64,000 bases of DNA from Adineta vaga. Taxonomy: Eukaryota > Rotifera. Shown here one piece after another: positions 22,101 through 34,778 of this stretch. The DNA lies in assembly GCA_021613535.1 (NCBI GenBank), contig CP075492.1, positions 10,106,001 to 10,170,000 on the forward strand. The letters are read 5' to 3'. The translations under genes were made by a program, and so were the position numbers. The notes under the pieces were generated by a model, which was not told the DNA's origin, did no database searches, and worked only from the letters and a program-made list of their open reading frames with translations. Numbering within the stretch: the first letter of the stretch is position 1; each line of letters begins with the position of its first letter.

Positions 22101-24549
22101 TTTAATGGACTTTTCTCTTCTTGTCTTTCAATGATCGATTGCAGACATGCTTGCTATTTTTTCTCCTTCTTTATTCACTTTTTCATTTTAGTAAAATAGG
22201 TGTATAGAGAAAAGACATGACCGAAGAGCGCGACAAAGCAAGTATATATCGGCGTTCTTTTCTTTCCTTTTTTTTTTAACACCCGCCCACTTCTTTCTCT
22301 CACTCTCTCTCTCTTTTGTACGGTGGTTAGCGGTGATGAACTTGGCAGATGACTAAAATCGAAATTGTTTTTTTTTGGAGAAGAACGAGAAATGACCGTT
22401 TTATTGACCATAGGTTAACCTGATAAGTGATCGCAGAAAGAGAAAGGAAAATTTGCCTCGATCAAATCTTATCGTCATGGAAAGTATTGAATAAACAAAA
22501 GAAATATTACCTGTTGTTAATTGAATATCTAATGTAAACGATGCTGTTGATTATTGTGTTTGAAATCAGTTGCGAAAGAATTATATCTAAAATTTGAATG
22601 TATGTATGGGATTGATTGTCTACGACATAGACAACGTGATATGTATGAAAAACAGTTTTCTTTTGCTTGGTATTTATTATCTTTCTATTTTCTCCAATAA
22701 TGAATTGGACCGAAAGGAATATGCATGGATGTTTTTCCCTCGTTGAATATCGTAATAGAAACTAGAAGGTCGTACTGACGTTGGTAATAATATACTTGGA
22801 CGCTAAGTGGAGATCAAATGCTTCTTTGGATGTACCTGACTTAGAACATCTGTTTAGATAACAGAAGATGAGTAATTTTGATTCCAGTGTGGAAGCATCC
22901 TTCTCTGTCTCTCTCTCTCAGATTGACTACATACATATCAGAACTATCAGATTAGAACATGACGTTAAGCAAATACACATATGGTGAAATACAGAAATCT
23001 GTCTGTTCACCTTGAATTATATGGATGTTACTAGATGGAAGAATATCATCATAATCTAATATTCTCGTCTTGATATTTAGGTTTTTTGAAATAAGCTTTA
23101 TTTAATTATATCATATACACATGTTCTTCATGGTAATTAAACAATGGAATATAGAACATCTGATGCATTTCTAGACTTTATTCTTCCGTTACATCTTTTT
23201 TTTTTGATTCAACAATAGTAATCCTTTGTTCATTTAGTTTCTAAAAAAAGACTGTCAATGAACTTATTATTTAATGTTATTACCCATTCTTTCTTTCTTC
23301 AGTAGGGAAAAAAAGAGAATTAGGAACATGTCATTCGATTCGTTGTGAAGAAAGTATATGGATCATTTCCATAGAAAGGAAAATCTTGGTAAAACTGTCA
23401 AATAATTTCTTATTATTTATGAGAACACTATTAATTCATAGAATCGTTCTCATTCAAATAGAGTGTTAAATTGAAAAAAAACGAGTTTGATTGATTCGAT
23501 TGTTTGAAATGATCATTGTTTTTAAAAAAAAGAAGTAAATAGCATAAGTTTCGTTTTTTATCATGCATTTATAGTGGCAAACATAGCCTCGAAACAATCA
23601 CGAAAATTCTAGATTTAAAGTGCAAATGGTTTAATCGCTTAAACGTTCTATTGGCGATAGATTACTTACTTACTTTCTTTTTTCTTTTACAGAAAGATGT
23701 GCTGACCGACAAGTACATATATTTTCTGCTTATATACTGAAAACTGCGTTTGCCGAAAGCAAATGTTGAACTTATCAAGGGAAAAATTCATTTGAGAATA
23801 TTTATTTATTTTAGAGGATCTCGATCACGCTAGTTTGGATTGAAATACATGGAATCAATCAATTAGTGATAAATATAGCTATGAGTGACACAACAACCTA
23901 CACGTTTTCTTTAAAAAAAACTCTCGATCGGTACTTTTTTCTCGCTTTTTTATAGTTACAGAATTTCCGAAGTAGAAGTGTAGAATGCCGATTTATCGAT
24001 CGATCGGAGAAGAATGTAGTCTCATGCGTGTTTTCCTTATTAAATTCTCAACGTATAGACTTTAAGTTATTACAGTTCGCATGTCGAGCAAGGAAAAGGA
24101 GAAAAGTAGAAAAAAAATGAGAATTATTTTATTGATTAAAATTTGTAGAATGAATCGATGTGCAAAGAACAATGCACAAAAAACAGAATCGAGAAGAACA
24201 TTCGAACTCATTCTTTTCTTCTTTTTCTTTCTCATCAGTTTTTACCGAATATGTCATCACCATAATATTGACATTGAAACAAAAATGACTGCTAAAAAAG
24301 TGTGAAGTTGATGTCTACAAGACTCTATAAGAGTGAGAGAGATGGAGGTGTTTGTTGTTATTGTCAACACAAGTATACATAAGAAGAAAAGAAAATGCAA
24401 ATAGACGCTATTTTTTTCAAATCTAAAAACATTTGACAATGAATCAATCCACTTGGATTTGTTCGATAATTTTCTTCTATATTTTCAGTTTATAAATAAT
24501 ATTGTACGACATACACATACTTGATCACCGCTCGATTACAGATAATTCA
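19192..24549. other. 5.4-kb stretch without a recognisable gene, between divergent genes
   Basis: The longest gene-poor stretch here. It separates the RASSF gene (leftward) from the Ser-rich orphan (rightward). All open frames are under 100 codons, start in poor contexts and are biased by the AT/CT-rich sequence. (AT)n tracts lie at 19986-20006, 20089-20109 and 20860-20876, with a CT tract at 21600-21612. Acceptor-like TTTTCAG ends at 24488 and GATTACAG at 24540, so noncoding 5' exons of the right-hand gene may lie inside. Shared regulatory sequence is likely but unproven. Confidence 0.5.
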
Positions 24550-25299
24550 ATGGCGATTAGCAATGACTTACCAAATGGAGAATCTGTAACAATTGTACAT
24601 GCTTCGTTATCTTCATCGGCATCATCATCATCATCAACATCATCACCATTGTTAAATCGTCGACGATCTTCATTTCAAGTAGCAACTAGCAATAGTGCGA
24701 CTTTTATTCAATTTCCAAATAGTGCTCGTCAATCAACTTCATTTATTCCTATCTGTCGTCCACGAACAAGTCATTCTTCAACATATATACCATCACAAAC
24801 GACCGATACTCAGTCTGTATCGAATCAATCGAAAAATTCAGCAACTGCTCCATCGTCTAGTATTGCTAGTGATGAACATAAACGAAGTCATTCTCATCAT
24901 CGAATCAATCCTATTCTCAACAATCCTCTTCTCAATCATCGTAAAGAACAACCAAAGACACCTCCAATTAAATCTTCAACTGAATATTCTTGTACAACGA
25001 GATTATGTCTCTCATCACGACCGATCAAACAAACTTCAAATGAAAATGATCTATTACCAAATCGTGCACGTACAGCTCCACTTTTAGCACATCAAAATGT
25101 TACTGATTCAAATGTATCTAATGATTTACCGATTTCAATTGATAAGAAAACTACTGCACAACAATTTCCATTTGTGGATACGACTAAATATGACTATATT
25201 ACTCGTTGGTTAAATGAAATTCGTGCGGCGACCTATTCGAGTGAACTAGTTCGTAGCAAATCCAAACGAACAAAACGACGATCAACACCCACCTCATGA
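24550..25299 (+). CDS. Ser/Thr/Asn-rich protein of unknown function
   Basis: A single coding exon of 249 residues, ATG 24550 to TGA 25299. Upstream in-frame codons back to 24502 begin with TTG, not ATG, and AG acceptors at 24488 and 24540 support the later start. Most of it is disordered: Ser runs (SLSSSASSSSSTSSP), basic patches (LNRRRSSF; HKRSHSHHR) and polar linkers. The C-terminus is the only ordered-looking part, with aromatic residues spaced as in a short amphipathic helix (DYITRWLNEIRAATYSSEL), then a very basic end (SKSKRTKRRS) resembling a nuclear localisation signal. Codon use matches neighbouring genes. I do not recognise the family. Confidence 0.7.
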   Translation: MAISNDLPNGESVTIVHASLSSSASSSSSTSSPLLNRRRSSFQVATSNSATFIQFPNSARQSTSFIPICRPRTSHSSTYIPSQTTDTQSVSNQSKNSATAPSSSIASDEHKRSHSHHRINPILNNPLLNHRKEQPKTPPIKSSTEYSCTTRLCLSSRPIKQTSNENDLLPNRARTAPLLAHQNVTDSNVSNDLPISIDKKTTAQQFPFVDTTKYDYITRWLNEIRAATYSSELVRSKSKRTKRRSTPTS

Positions 25300-26736
25300 A
25301 TTCTCATGATTTTTTTTGTTTCTTTTTTATTTTTTGTTCACAAGCAGAATTAAAATTCTAATTTATTCATAGTATGGTATTAATTTTCTTGTTTTTTTCT
25401 CATCAATTATTCTGCAGACAAAAAAAGAAGAAAAAAAAATGTGTATTTTTCTCATAGGTATATTAATTCCTCGATGATCATCTCGAGGTAATATCCAATT
25501 GAGTTACAATGAACTTCATTATTGAAAGATTCGTTCTTGGAATCGAATCGATGACAAAATATTTTATAGAAACTGAGAGAAAACATGAAAGATGTAAATA
25601 GGTATTTGTCTAACAACTTCGTATTGATCAAGGACTTTTCTGTTTACTTTCTACTAACATTTTTGTAATTGACACAACTTCAAATATGTTATGTCTTTTT
25701 GTACTATGTAATCAACCGTTTTCTTTCCCATTAATAGATGTCTATACTAGAAAATGCCCAATGGCAAAACAAATGTCTACGATGAAATTTCGAGAACTAG
25801 AGATGAATGTCATAAGAATGTTTCATCTATTTTTCTATACAATTTAGAAAACGACAAGCACATCAAATATGATCGATATATGACCATAGTTATTGTTAAG
25901 TAGTGAATACTTTCAATGAAGGGAGGAAGATTAAAAAAAACAAGGTTAACAAATTTTATATAGACATATTAAGGCGTATTTAGTCAATATTAACGTCAAT
26001 TCAACATTGAGTCAAAAAAGGGTTTCAACAAACAAGATGATTGACTCTATATACTATGAAAGAAAAAAATCCTGTTATTCAGAGATATTGATTGAAATGA
26101 AAAGCACGAATTTATTCTCAAAATTAAAAATCTATTCTTGACAAAATAAAAACAATACTTGTATAGTCTTTCAATATGCATGTATAATTTTACAATTGAA
26201 CTTACAAAAGAATATGATAATGATTGTGAAACAACATAGATGTCACTACATATGTTTAACTATATACTTGATTGGTTAAGAATGTCAAAATATTTCACAT
26301 GATTGGATAGACAGATATTTTATTTTGTTTATTTATTGTCCTTGTCTTTGAAAGTTAGTACGCACGATCAAGATATTGGTATGACGATCTAATTAACCTA
26401 TTATGTAAAATTCTAATAGTCAAACGATTATGACGATATATAATGATATTTATTCAATGGTGATATCAATGATATTCGAAAGATTTCGGTATCAATTGAA
26501 TTTTGTTATTCATTAATAATTTGTTTTCGTTTTCTCTTTAACCGTTTGTTTTGTTATATCTATATCTATATAAATCACATATTAAACTTCTAAAACAGTG
26601 AAAAAATATACCTGTTAATTATAAAATAAAAACAAAAACAAAGCCTCTTTTTTTTCTCTCTCATTCACGCCATTATTTCTTCTCTGTACAGATTTTTTTG
26701 TATCATTTCTTTTCTTTTCTTTTTTGTACTGTATAA
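25300..26736. other. Intergenic, no supported gene
   Basis: AT-rich sequence holding the 3' flank of the Ser-rich orphan and the SIAH upstream region. An acceptor-like TCTGTACAG lies at about 26690, some 46 bases before the SIAH start. Nothing else is seen. Confidence 0.55.
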
Positions 26737-28090
26737 ATGATGATGAAGAGTAACGGTAGTGGAAATGGAAGTTCAAATACCTTTACTGTTCATGATCGTC
26801 TCGGTGCTGCAGTTGCTCCAAATACGAATACAACAAGTTGTTCATTAAATTTATCAACATCATCCAATTGTCAACCAATGTCTACATCGACAACTACAAC
26901 AACATCATCATCATCAAATAATTCCAATACAACTCTAATGCCTGCTGGAAGTTTATCATCAGCAACAGCAACATCATGTAGTATAGCTACAGGAAGTAGT
27001 AACAGTAGTCCACCATCTTCGACATCAACAGCAGCTTTAAATGGATCTAATCAACATCAAGATTTAGTTAATTTATTTGAATGTCCTGTTTGTTTCGATT
27101 ATGCCTTACCACCAATCCTTCAATGTCAATCCGGCCATATTGTTTGTTCACAATGTCGACAAAAATTATCATCCTGTCCAACGTGTCGTGGACCGTTAGG
27201 TAAGTGTTATTGAATGATATACCTTTAATTAGAAATATTAGAAATGTAAAATATACTAAAGATGAGTTGTAAATGATCTGTAGTAATGTGAAATAAACTA
27301 AAAAAAAACTTCGAGTTCAAATTATTATAAGTAGTATTGATTGTGAATTTCGTTTTTAATCACTATTATATATCCTTTTAGGCAATATCCGTAATTTGGG
27401 TATGGAAAAAGTTGCTGATACAATCTTATTTCCATGTAAATATCAATCAAATGGTTGTATGACAAATCTGATGCATAAGCATAAACTAGAACATGAAGAT
27501 TCCTGTGATTTTCGTCCAGTAAATACTTGATGAATAGATATTTCCTTTTTTTCTTCAACGTATTTTTCTTTCTAGTATATGTGCCCATGTCCAGGTGCGT
27601 CATGTAAATGGCAGGGTAGTTTAGAAAATGTCATGCAACATCTTTGGCTTGCACATAAATCCATCACAACCTTACAAGGCGAAGATATAGTCTTTTTAGC
27701 TACGGATATAACTCTACCTGGTGCTGTTGATTGGGTAAGATATAGATTGAAAGGAAAGATAATCTTCAAATAAAATGTACATTTTTCTAGGTTATGATGC
27801 AATCATGTTTTGGACATCATTTTATGCTTGTGTTAGAAAAACAAGAACAGCAATTTTTCGCCATCGTACAATTGATTGGTACTCGACAACAAGCAGAAAA
27901 ATTTATTTATCGTTTAGAATTAACTGGAAGTAAACGACGATTAACATGGGAAAGTACACCTAAATCCATTCATGAAGGTATTCAACAAGCTATACTTCTC
28001 AGTGATTGTCTCGTATTTGATGGAGCAACAGCATTACTATTCAGTGAAAATGGTAATTTAGCGATTAATGTCACCGTATTTATCGGTTGA
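26737..28090 (+). CDS. SIAH: SIAH / seven in absentia RING E3 ubiquitin ligase
   Basis: Four exons (26737-27199, 27382-27518, 27576-27734, 27791-28090) encode 352 residues. The RING begins at Cys116 ([36 protein letters not shown]). It is followed by the double SIAH zinc finger ([36 protein letters not shown]) and the beta-sandwich substrate-binding domain ([16 protein letters not shown] to [11 protein letters not shown]). SIAH proteins ubiquitinate proteins carrying a VxP degron, including regulators of Ras signalling, hypoxia response and neuronal receptors. The core is highly conserved, but the first ~110 residues are a Ser/Thr/Asn low-complexity extension ([27 protein letters not shown]) longer than in human SIAH1. 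Confidence 0.95.
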
Positions 28091-28731
28091 ATTGATCTTT
28101 AATATATATTTATAAATATATATATATATATATATATAGTTGTATGTAGCTACATTTTGTTTCTCTATTCGAGTTTTTATGTTGCTTCTTCGTTCATTTG
28201 TCTTTTCTTTAAAAAAAATACAGTTCTCTTTCTTTTTTTGATTGAATACTATTTTGAAGTCATTCATTTGCAATAAGACAAAGAGATATCTCACGCATAA
28301 TTCTTTATCTGTTCACTAAACATTTCAAAGTTTATCAATATAAGTACGAATTCCTATTGTATATATCGTTCATACATACATTGAATCAAACATCTTGATT
28401 AAAGAAAGAAAGATTATCATCTTCTTAATGAACCAATTGATGAATGGTATCATAATTCAATGTGACATATTGTCAAGATCAATTTTCTTCGTTTCTCTCT
28501 TGATCGACTTCATTGCATTACATTTAACTCCAAAGAAGATTCATTTGACCTCAAGATAATCAATCGATACAAGCTGTGCGATTGAAATCTGATTCGATAT
28601 AATTACATCAGATCTTTTTCATCTTTCTCTTTTTATTTACTAAAAGAAAAAGAGACGCAACATGTTTATCTTTATTATCAATTATTATATGAAATATGAT
28701 GTTCAGACGAATATAACAATTAATTCGATTT
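28091..28731. other. 3' flanks of convergent SIAH and MAB21-like genes
   Basis: Includes an (AT)n tract at 28116-28138 directly after the SIAH stop. AT-rich, with no supported gene. Confidence 0.55.
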
Positions 28732-29871
28732 TTACAATCTATCAAGACAATGACTATTAATTAACATTTCACGTGTTAAACGCCAACATTGTTTTGCAGC
28801 ATTATCTAATACTTGAGTAGATTTACCTTTAAATAAATCAACATTTGGTAAGAAATAATGTGGACATTTTCGGCATTGTAAACATGAAATTAATTGTAAG
28901 AGTATACCATTGAGACGATCACCTAGAGTTATTTCATCGCACCATTCATGTTCATGTGGATGTTTTTCACATTCATATAGAATTAAAGTTTTTAATACAT
29001 AATTCGTTATTGGAATCAAATCAAAATTACGATCACGTAAAGTTTTCAATATCGATAAACATTTTCGACGTGTACCATTTTGTAGAAGACGATCTTCTGC
29101 TTCTGTAAATGACATAGCCCATGCATCACCTTCTGAACTTGCTTGTTTATCTTTCATATAAATGGATTCTTTCGATAAAATATTGAATCCTTCATTTTTC
29201 ACATCATTGATTTGATTTGGATTTGGCCAATTTGAAAATTGTGTCGATGAAAATGGCCAATGTGATGCAGAACGTGGCCATAGACCAGCACAACGAAAAG
29301 CTGGAATAATATGTACAATATATTTATCATGAATACGAAGACGAACTTCAGATGTTTCAACTAATAATTGTACATGATCTCGACATGCACATTTCTCACA
29401 AGCTTGAGCAACGAGTGCTTGAAAACGTGAACGAATTTTTCGTGCTGATAAATAACCACTGGCTGTAATGAATTCAACCCAAAGTGACATTGAACGTTTA
29501 CGACCATCGGATAATTTTAATACTGCACAACCAGGAATCGAACCATCATCGACAAAATTAAAAACACCCATTTGATTTAAATATAACACAACCTATAATT
29601 GGATGAGTGTAGAAACATCGATTTGATTATTTCAATATGAACTTACTTCGAATTCCGTTTGTGAAACAACAGTTAAACCTTCAAAACGACCATTAATTTC
29701 ATTCAATGATGAAATAAATCTTGGTTCTTGTACTTCAACTTCATGTAAAACTTCCGAAACAATTTTTGATACGTCTTTGACCGTTTTATAAATAGAACTT
29801 TTTCGTGGAATAACTTTTTCAAGCAAATATTTACTCAATTGCAGAGCAAATTTATTCGATGGACAAAGCAT
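28732..29871 (-). CDS. MAB21L: MAB21-like protein (MAB21L1/2 type)
   Basis: Two exons (29871-29647 and 29592-28732) encode 361 residues, close to the 359 of vertebrate MAB21L1/2. Similarity runs end to end: VEVQEPRFISSLNEINGRFE, VVLYLNQMGVFNFVDDGSIP, GCAVLKLSDGRKRSMSLWVE, FITASGYLSARKIRSRFQAL, GDRLNGILLQLISCLQCRKC and PHYFLPNVDLF. The protein has the Mab-21 nucleotidyltransferase-like fold shared with cGAS. MAB21L1/2 lack known catalysis and act in eye, neural and body-wall development. The N-terminal 25 residues and the 130-190 region (VKNEGFNILSKESIYMKDKQ) diverge most. The single intron falls at QTEFE/VVLYL. Confidence 0.96.
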
Positions 29872-31442
29872 GTTTTCGTTGTTTTTGAAATATTATTTAC
29901 TCCATCATGATCAACATGAGAAAAAGAAAGGAGAAGGAGAAGGAGAAGAAGAAGAAGAAGAAGAAATATCTATCTATACCTTATCTTTCTCTTTCGCTTA
30001 TATTTTTTCTTCTCCTCTTCGAACAAACCAATCAAATAATGCGCTCGCTTCACCAATAGAACGGAAATATCTCAAGAGAATACAACCATATGAAAAGCGT
30101 TACTTTTATCCTCATGATTTTTTTTTCAAATCAACCCATAGGTCTGTGGTTTCTTTCGATTTGTGATATTCAATCTAAATAATCACTGGTATGTCCATCA
30201 AAATCTCAGTTTAAGTTTTACCTATCGAATTGATGATTTTATTCTTTTTACTATCTATAAAATCTTTGTTTGACTAGAAAGTTACACTGTTGTTGATTAA
30301 TCATTCGTGCGTGAGATGAGACATAGTGAACGAGTAATTAGAAACATCATTCATACTCATCATATATGTAATTGAACTGAGCGTGAAATATGAGGACGGA
30401 TGTTTATCATCGTCGTGTGCGAATAAAAGATGCGCACACTTGATAAAACAAGAGTCACTCATCACGATAGGAGGTGGAGTAATCAAAATGAACAGTTCAA
30501 ATTAACTCTTCTGCTTAGAATGATTGATAAAATCACATAGTCTTCAGCTAACTAGACATCTTTCAAAGATTCTCTTCGTGTACGAGACAATGATTGATGA
30601 GTGATTGTATTTGTTTATTCGAATGAACATGTAAATATATCAGAAAGTTTGTTTCAGTCTGAAAAAGAAGATATTGGACGAACGAATGTCTAATGGTGTA
30701 TCCTGTCAATCGAAATAATCGATCTTTTCTCACTATACATTGTCCATTGACGAAAGATGATATCGATATGTATTCATACACTTCATTTGATTGACATGAA
30801 TCGAATATAATAGGTAAAAAAGACAATAGAATGAACGTCGTAGTATTAGTATTTGTTTGACTACTAAATGAATCACATAATGATAGGAGCAAATGACTTT
30901 AGAATGTTAAATATATATGAAAAGAAGAAATTTATCAGAGATCATTACGATGATCTTGATAGTTATTATCTTACACTTAATCATTATTGATTAAATTGAG
31001 ATACACAAAGCGTTCCAAAACTGAAACAAATGTTATATTTTATTTATCATATATTGAAAATATATTAGTAGTTTGTATTAGGATTTGCATGATTGAATTT
31101 GATAAATCTGTATACAGAATCAAACATTTGCATTTATTCGTTTTGTTATTGTCATGTTTACAATATTTTGAAAAATCGTTGTTTTTCTCTATTCATTCGT
31201 ACAATGTTAGCATCACCGATAGAAACAACTATATTTATATAGATAGATATGTATTATGTGTAACTAAAGAAGCTGAAGTAAAAAAAGAGAGAAGAGAAGA
31301 GAAGAGAAGAACCGATTCGAATAACGACAAAAAAAGAAGAAGAAAAATAGAATATTTGATAACACAGATTTGTCCATGTGTAAATACATTCAATAAACAT
31401 GAAGATTTTATTTTATACATAATCAATCGATCGAACAGTATT
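29872..31442. other. Intergenic, no supported gene
   Basis: Upstream of the MAB21-like gene and 3' of IST1. GA-rich (29930-29965) and AAG-rich (31280-31350) tracts produce charged spurious frames. The 30563-30892 minus frame has no plausible domain or splice context. Nothing else is seen. Confidence 0.5.
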
Positions 31443-32783
31443 TTATTTTCGATTTTTCAAATCTTCGAATCGACGAGCTAAATCATCAAAACCGGGATCA
31501 TCGGAACCGCCATAGGCAGCTGGTGGTGGTACTGGTGCTGATCGATCATTTGGAACCTGTGGAAATGGATCGTTGAAAGGAGTTTTTGCACTATTATCAA
31601 CATTAAATCCAATATGTGGAGCATTTGATGACGATGATGGTGGTGGAGGTGGAATACTTGGTCCAAAGTTAATATTTGGATATTGTGGTTGAGACTAAAA
31701 CAAATTAAAATTGTGAGTAATCAAATCTTAGGAGAGAAAAACAAATCTAATCGTCACACGAGCATGCGAAAAACTTACTCCCGGATAGACTGGAGGTGAT
31801 TTATCGAACTGTTAAATATTAGGATGTGTATTAGTTTTTCTCTTAGTTTGACAGAGAAATAGCAAAAAAACAAACACTTACTGCTGGTGCACTCGGTTGT
31901 GACGCTGGAACTGTTGGAAAATCTAAATGACCACCACCACCACCACCGGATGATGCACCGCCATTTGATGGTGGTGGAGGTGGTTTCTTGTCATCATTTA
32001 CAGCTGGATGTTGGACATAACGTTGTCCAATAGTCCAAAATTCATCTTGTGCCATAATTGTCTGATCTGGTTCAAATGCAACATTTTGACTTCGACAGAT
32101 TTCAACTAAATATTTTTCAATTAATAATTTTGGAATAAGATCACAACTTAAACAACGAAGAAGGTCAACATCAACCATGCCAAGTTTGTTTTGTTCGCAC
32201 ATGACAACATATCTTGAAACATAAATTATTGATAGAATGAATAGATCAAAATGTCGTATGAAAATATCTTACTCTGGTCCAAAATGTTTTTTAAACATTG
32301 ATGTAAGTTGACCAAGTTCAGGAATATCTTGTGTAAGAAATGGTGCTGCCCAAAGAACATTTGCTAATGGTTGTTCAATAGCTGGATCAACAGCTCCATT
32401 TTTTCTATAGAATTCAAAATAAAATTTATCTCCTTTATCAAATAATTCAATTTACGGTCGATCTTTAATCAATTGCATTCTCATTAAAAGTGTATCGAGG
32501 TAAGCTTCAATTCGATCCATTGCTTCGATTTTATAATCTTCACGAACAAGATGTTCAACAGCTAAAATAAATAGCAGATCAAAATGAAAGTTTGAAATTG
32601 TATGTAGCTAGAAAAGTACTTACCGATTCGAGCACGAGGAATTTTATTGTTGCGAACGTAATCAGCAACTACATAACGTTCTTTTGCAACTTGTTCAGTC
32701 TTTTTCTTTTCACGAACATCAAGTCGTGCTTTAGCGACTTGAAGAACCGTTTTTAAATCTGCTACCCATTTATTATCAGGCAT
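31443..32783 (-). CDS. IST1: IST1 homologue (ESCRT-III-associated)
   Basis: Six exons (32783-32624, 32561-32456, 32404-32273, 32212-31882, 31808-31779, 31694-31443) encode 336 residues. The N-terminal ESCRT-III-like helical domain covers about residues 1-190 (KVLQVAKARLDVREKKK-type first helix; DYKIEAMDRIEAYLDTLLMR; DVDLLRCLSCDLIPKLLIEK). A Pro/Gly-rich linker follows (KKPPPPPSNGG, then poly-Gly). The last exon ends with an MIM1 motif, DPGFDDLARRFEDLKNRK, matching the FDDLxxRFxxLK consensus. IST1 regulates VPS4 recruitment and ESCRT-III assembly in endosomal sorting, cytokinetic abscission and membrane tubule scission. An AG acceptor (CTTTCAG) sits 23 bases before the ATG. Confidence 0.95.
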
Positions 32784-34778
32784 TTTTCGTTTTATGAATA
32801 TGAAATCTGAAAGAAAGTATTCTTAACAAACTGAACTGTTAAACTCAATCTCAAATGGAATGATATTTGCATAAAATGAAGAACAAAGCTCGATAGAATT
32901 TCGTGTATATCTATGTATTAGCAAATGAGTAATCAGAAAAAACGAGATATGATATGAGTCATGTTTGCTCTTTGTTTTTCATGAGTCATGTCACTTAGTA
33001 ATTAGTAATATTCTGTATCAAGAAAGAAGGAGTAATCGAAAATCGAAAAACAAATAGACGTAAATATTTTCTTCAACTAGATATTTATCTTCTTAAATGT
33101 TAATTCAGCGCTACAATCGAAAGGAAATCCTCGATTGGTAAAGTATTTTCAACCAATAGAATTTTACACCTGTAGATCAATCAATCAAAACGAAAAAATC
33201 GTATTTTCGTTTCTCTCGACTCGAGGATAAATCATAAGTCAAATAAATTAAACTTGGTAATGGAAAATATCGGTATCGTAAAAATAACTTTGAAACATCG
33301 CCGACATGATTTTATATCATAAATTGGGGATCTAAACGAATCTTTGTAAGTAGATAATTAGTTGATTTGAGATTGTCACAAGGTTAATCTACAAGACTTT
33401 TAATTTTTATGCTTCATCAAAGATCCATCTTCTTGATTGCTCTTACTGTGATAGCCATAGGTACTGTCTATCCAATCGTAACTAATTCATAAGTTTCACT
33501 GATACATTTCTTAATGATACAGAAATACTAAAATTGAAAATCTAGTGAGAAAAATAGGACAATAAGATTTGAATAAATATTTTCTTTCTCTTCAATCGAA
33601 TTCAGGTCATTGGTAGCCAGCAATTCTTTCATATGTCAGTACTTATATATAACCTCGATCTGTTTTGTGTTCTGTTCTAGATAAGAAAGAGAGAGAGAGA
33701 TACACAGAACAAAGTTCGTAGACGACGTGTGAATCCAATGTTATTGTTGATATAATCTTGCTTATTGATCAGTTATATTATAAATGCTTAATGATATAAA
33801 TAATAATGAGAAAAATCTGAGTTCGAGTCTGTTTTAGATTAATTAATTGTGGTTTCTTTCTTTCTTCTTTTTTCATTATGTTGTTCAAATTCATACTCAA
33901 GTATGCATCTTCCGTATTCTTTCACTCTCAAAATAATAACGAAGAAATCGATCGAGATAAACAAATACTTAACATTTGAGATGAATAAGAAAACATCAAT
34001 CGTTCTGGATTCAATTTATTATTCTTTTCTCGATTCTTACGATAAACTCATAGTTTAATAAAGTAAACAAGAAAGTTTAGATCAACCAATCAAACTTTTA
34101 TAGCTCGGCAGGATGTGTGTCCAAAAAGACAGAAGCTAGTGATGGTTAAAAAAATAAAATAACTTCGCGTGGTTTCTAACGTCATTAATACAAAAGACAC
34201 ATATGATATTACTTTTCGTGAAGAGACATCGAAGGAAATCTATATATCTCAATAAATATGATCAACATTATTAACTTAATAAAGATAAAGGCACGACTAG
34301 AACTAGTATCCAGTTTGATTTGTAGCCGGAAAAGAAGACATCTTTCAAAGCCTCCAATGTCTCATTACTCTTTGGATGTCATCGAATTTCCGAATGTAAA
34401 GAGCTACGATTTCATACAATCGATGAGTATCAATCATGTATCAACGAACTTAATCATGACATTTACTCATGATAAATTAGAAGAAAGAAGCAAGAAAAAG
34501 AGAAATTAACGAGATTTCTTTAGAGAAATGAAATGTATCAATATTATTTCTTTTCTTTTCTCAAGAAGTCGATAGAGAAAGACAGAGCGCGAGTACAAGA
34601 AGAAAGAGTCATGGAGAGAGGGAGAGAGGAAAAAAAGTACAAACAGACAGATATATTTATATTAAATCGTTTGTTAGATCGAGAAGAAAAGGGTCGTTAG
34701 TACTCGGCAGTAAACGAACAGAAAAAAAACAGATTTCTACTTCTTCATCAAAGATATTCAATTAATATTCTTATTAAA
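32784..34778. other. Intergenic, no supported gene
   Basis: About 2 kb between divergent IST1 and ADAR. GA-rich runs at 33685-33705 and 34560-34640. Frames at 33849-34058 and 34258-34509 lack coding character. No other feature is seen. Confidence 0.5.

Noticed and set aside
30563-30892. 109-codon minus-strand open frame between the MAB21-like and IST1 genes
   Set aside because: No recognisable motif, no splice continuation and ordinary intergenic composition.
33815-33845. GAGTTCGAGTCT resembling a tRNA T-loop
   Set aside because: Stems are not complementary and there is no matching acceptor stem.
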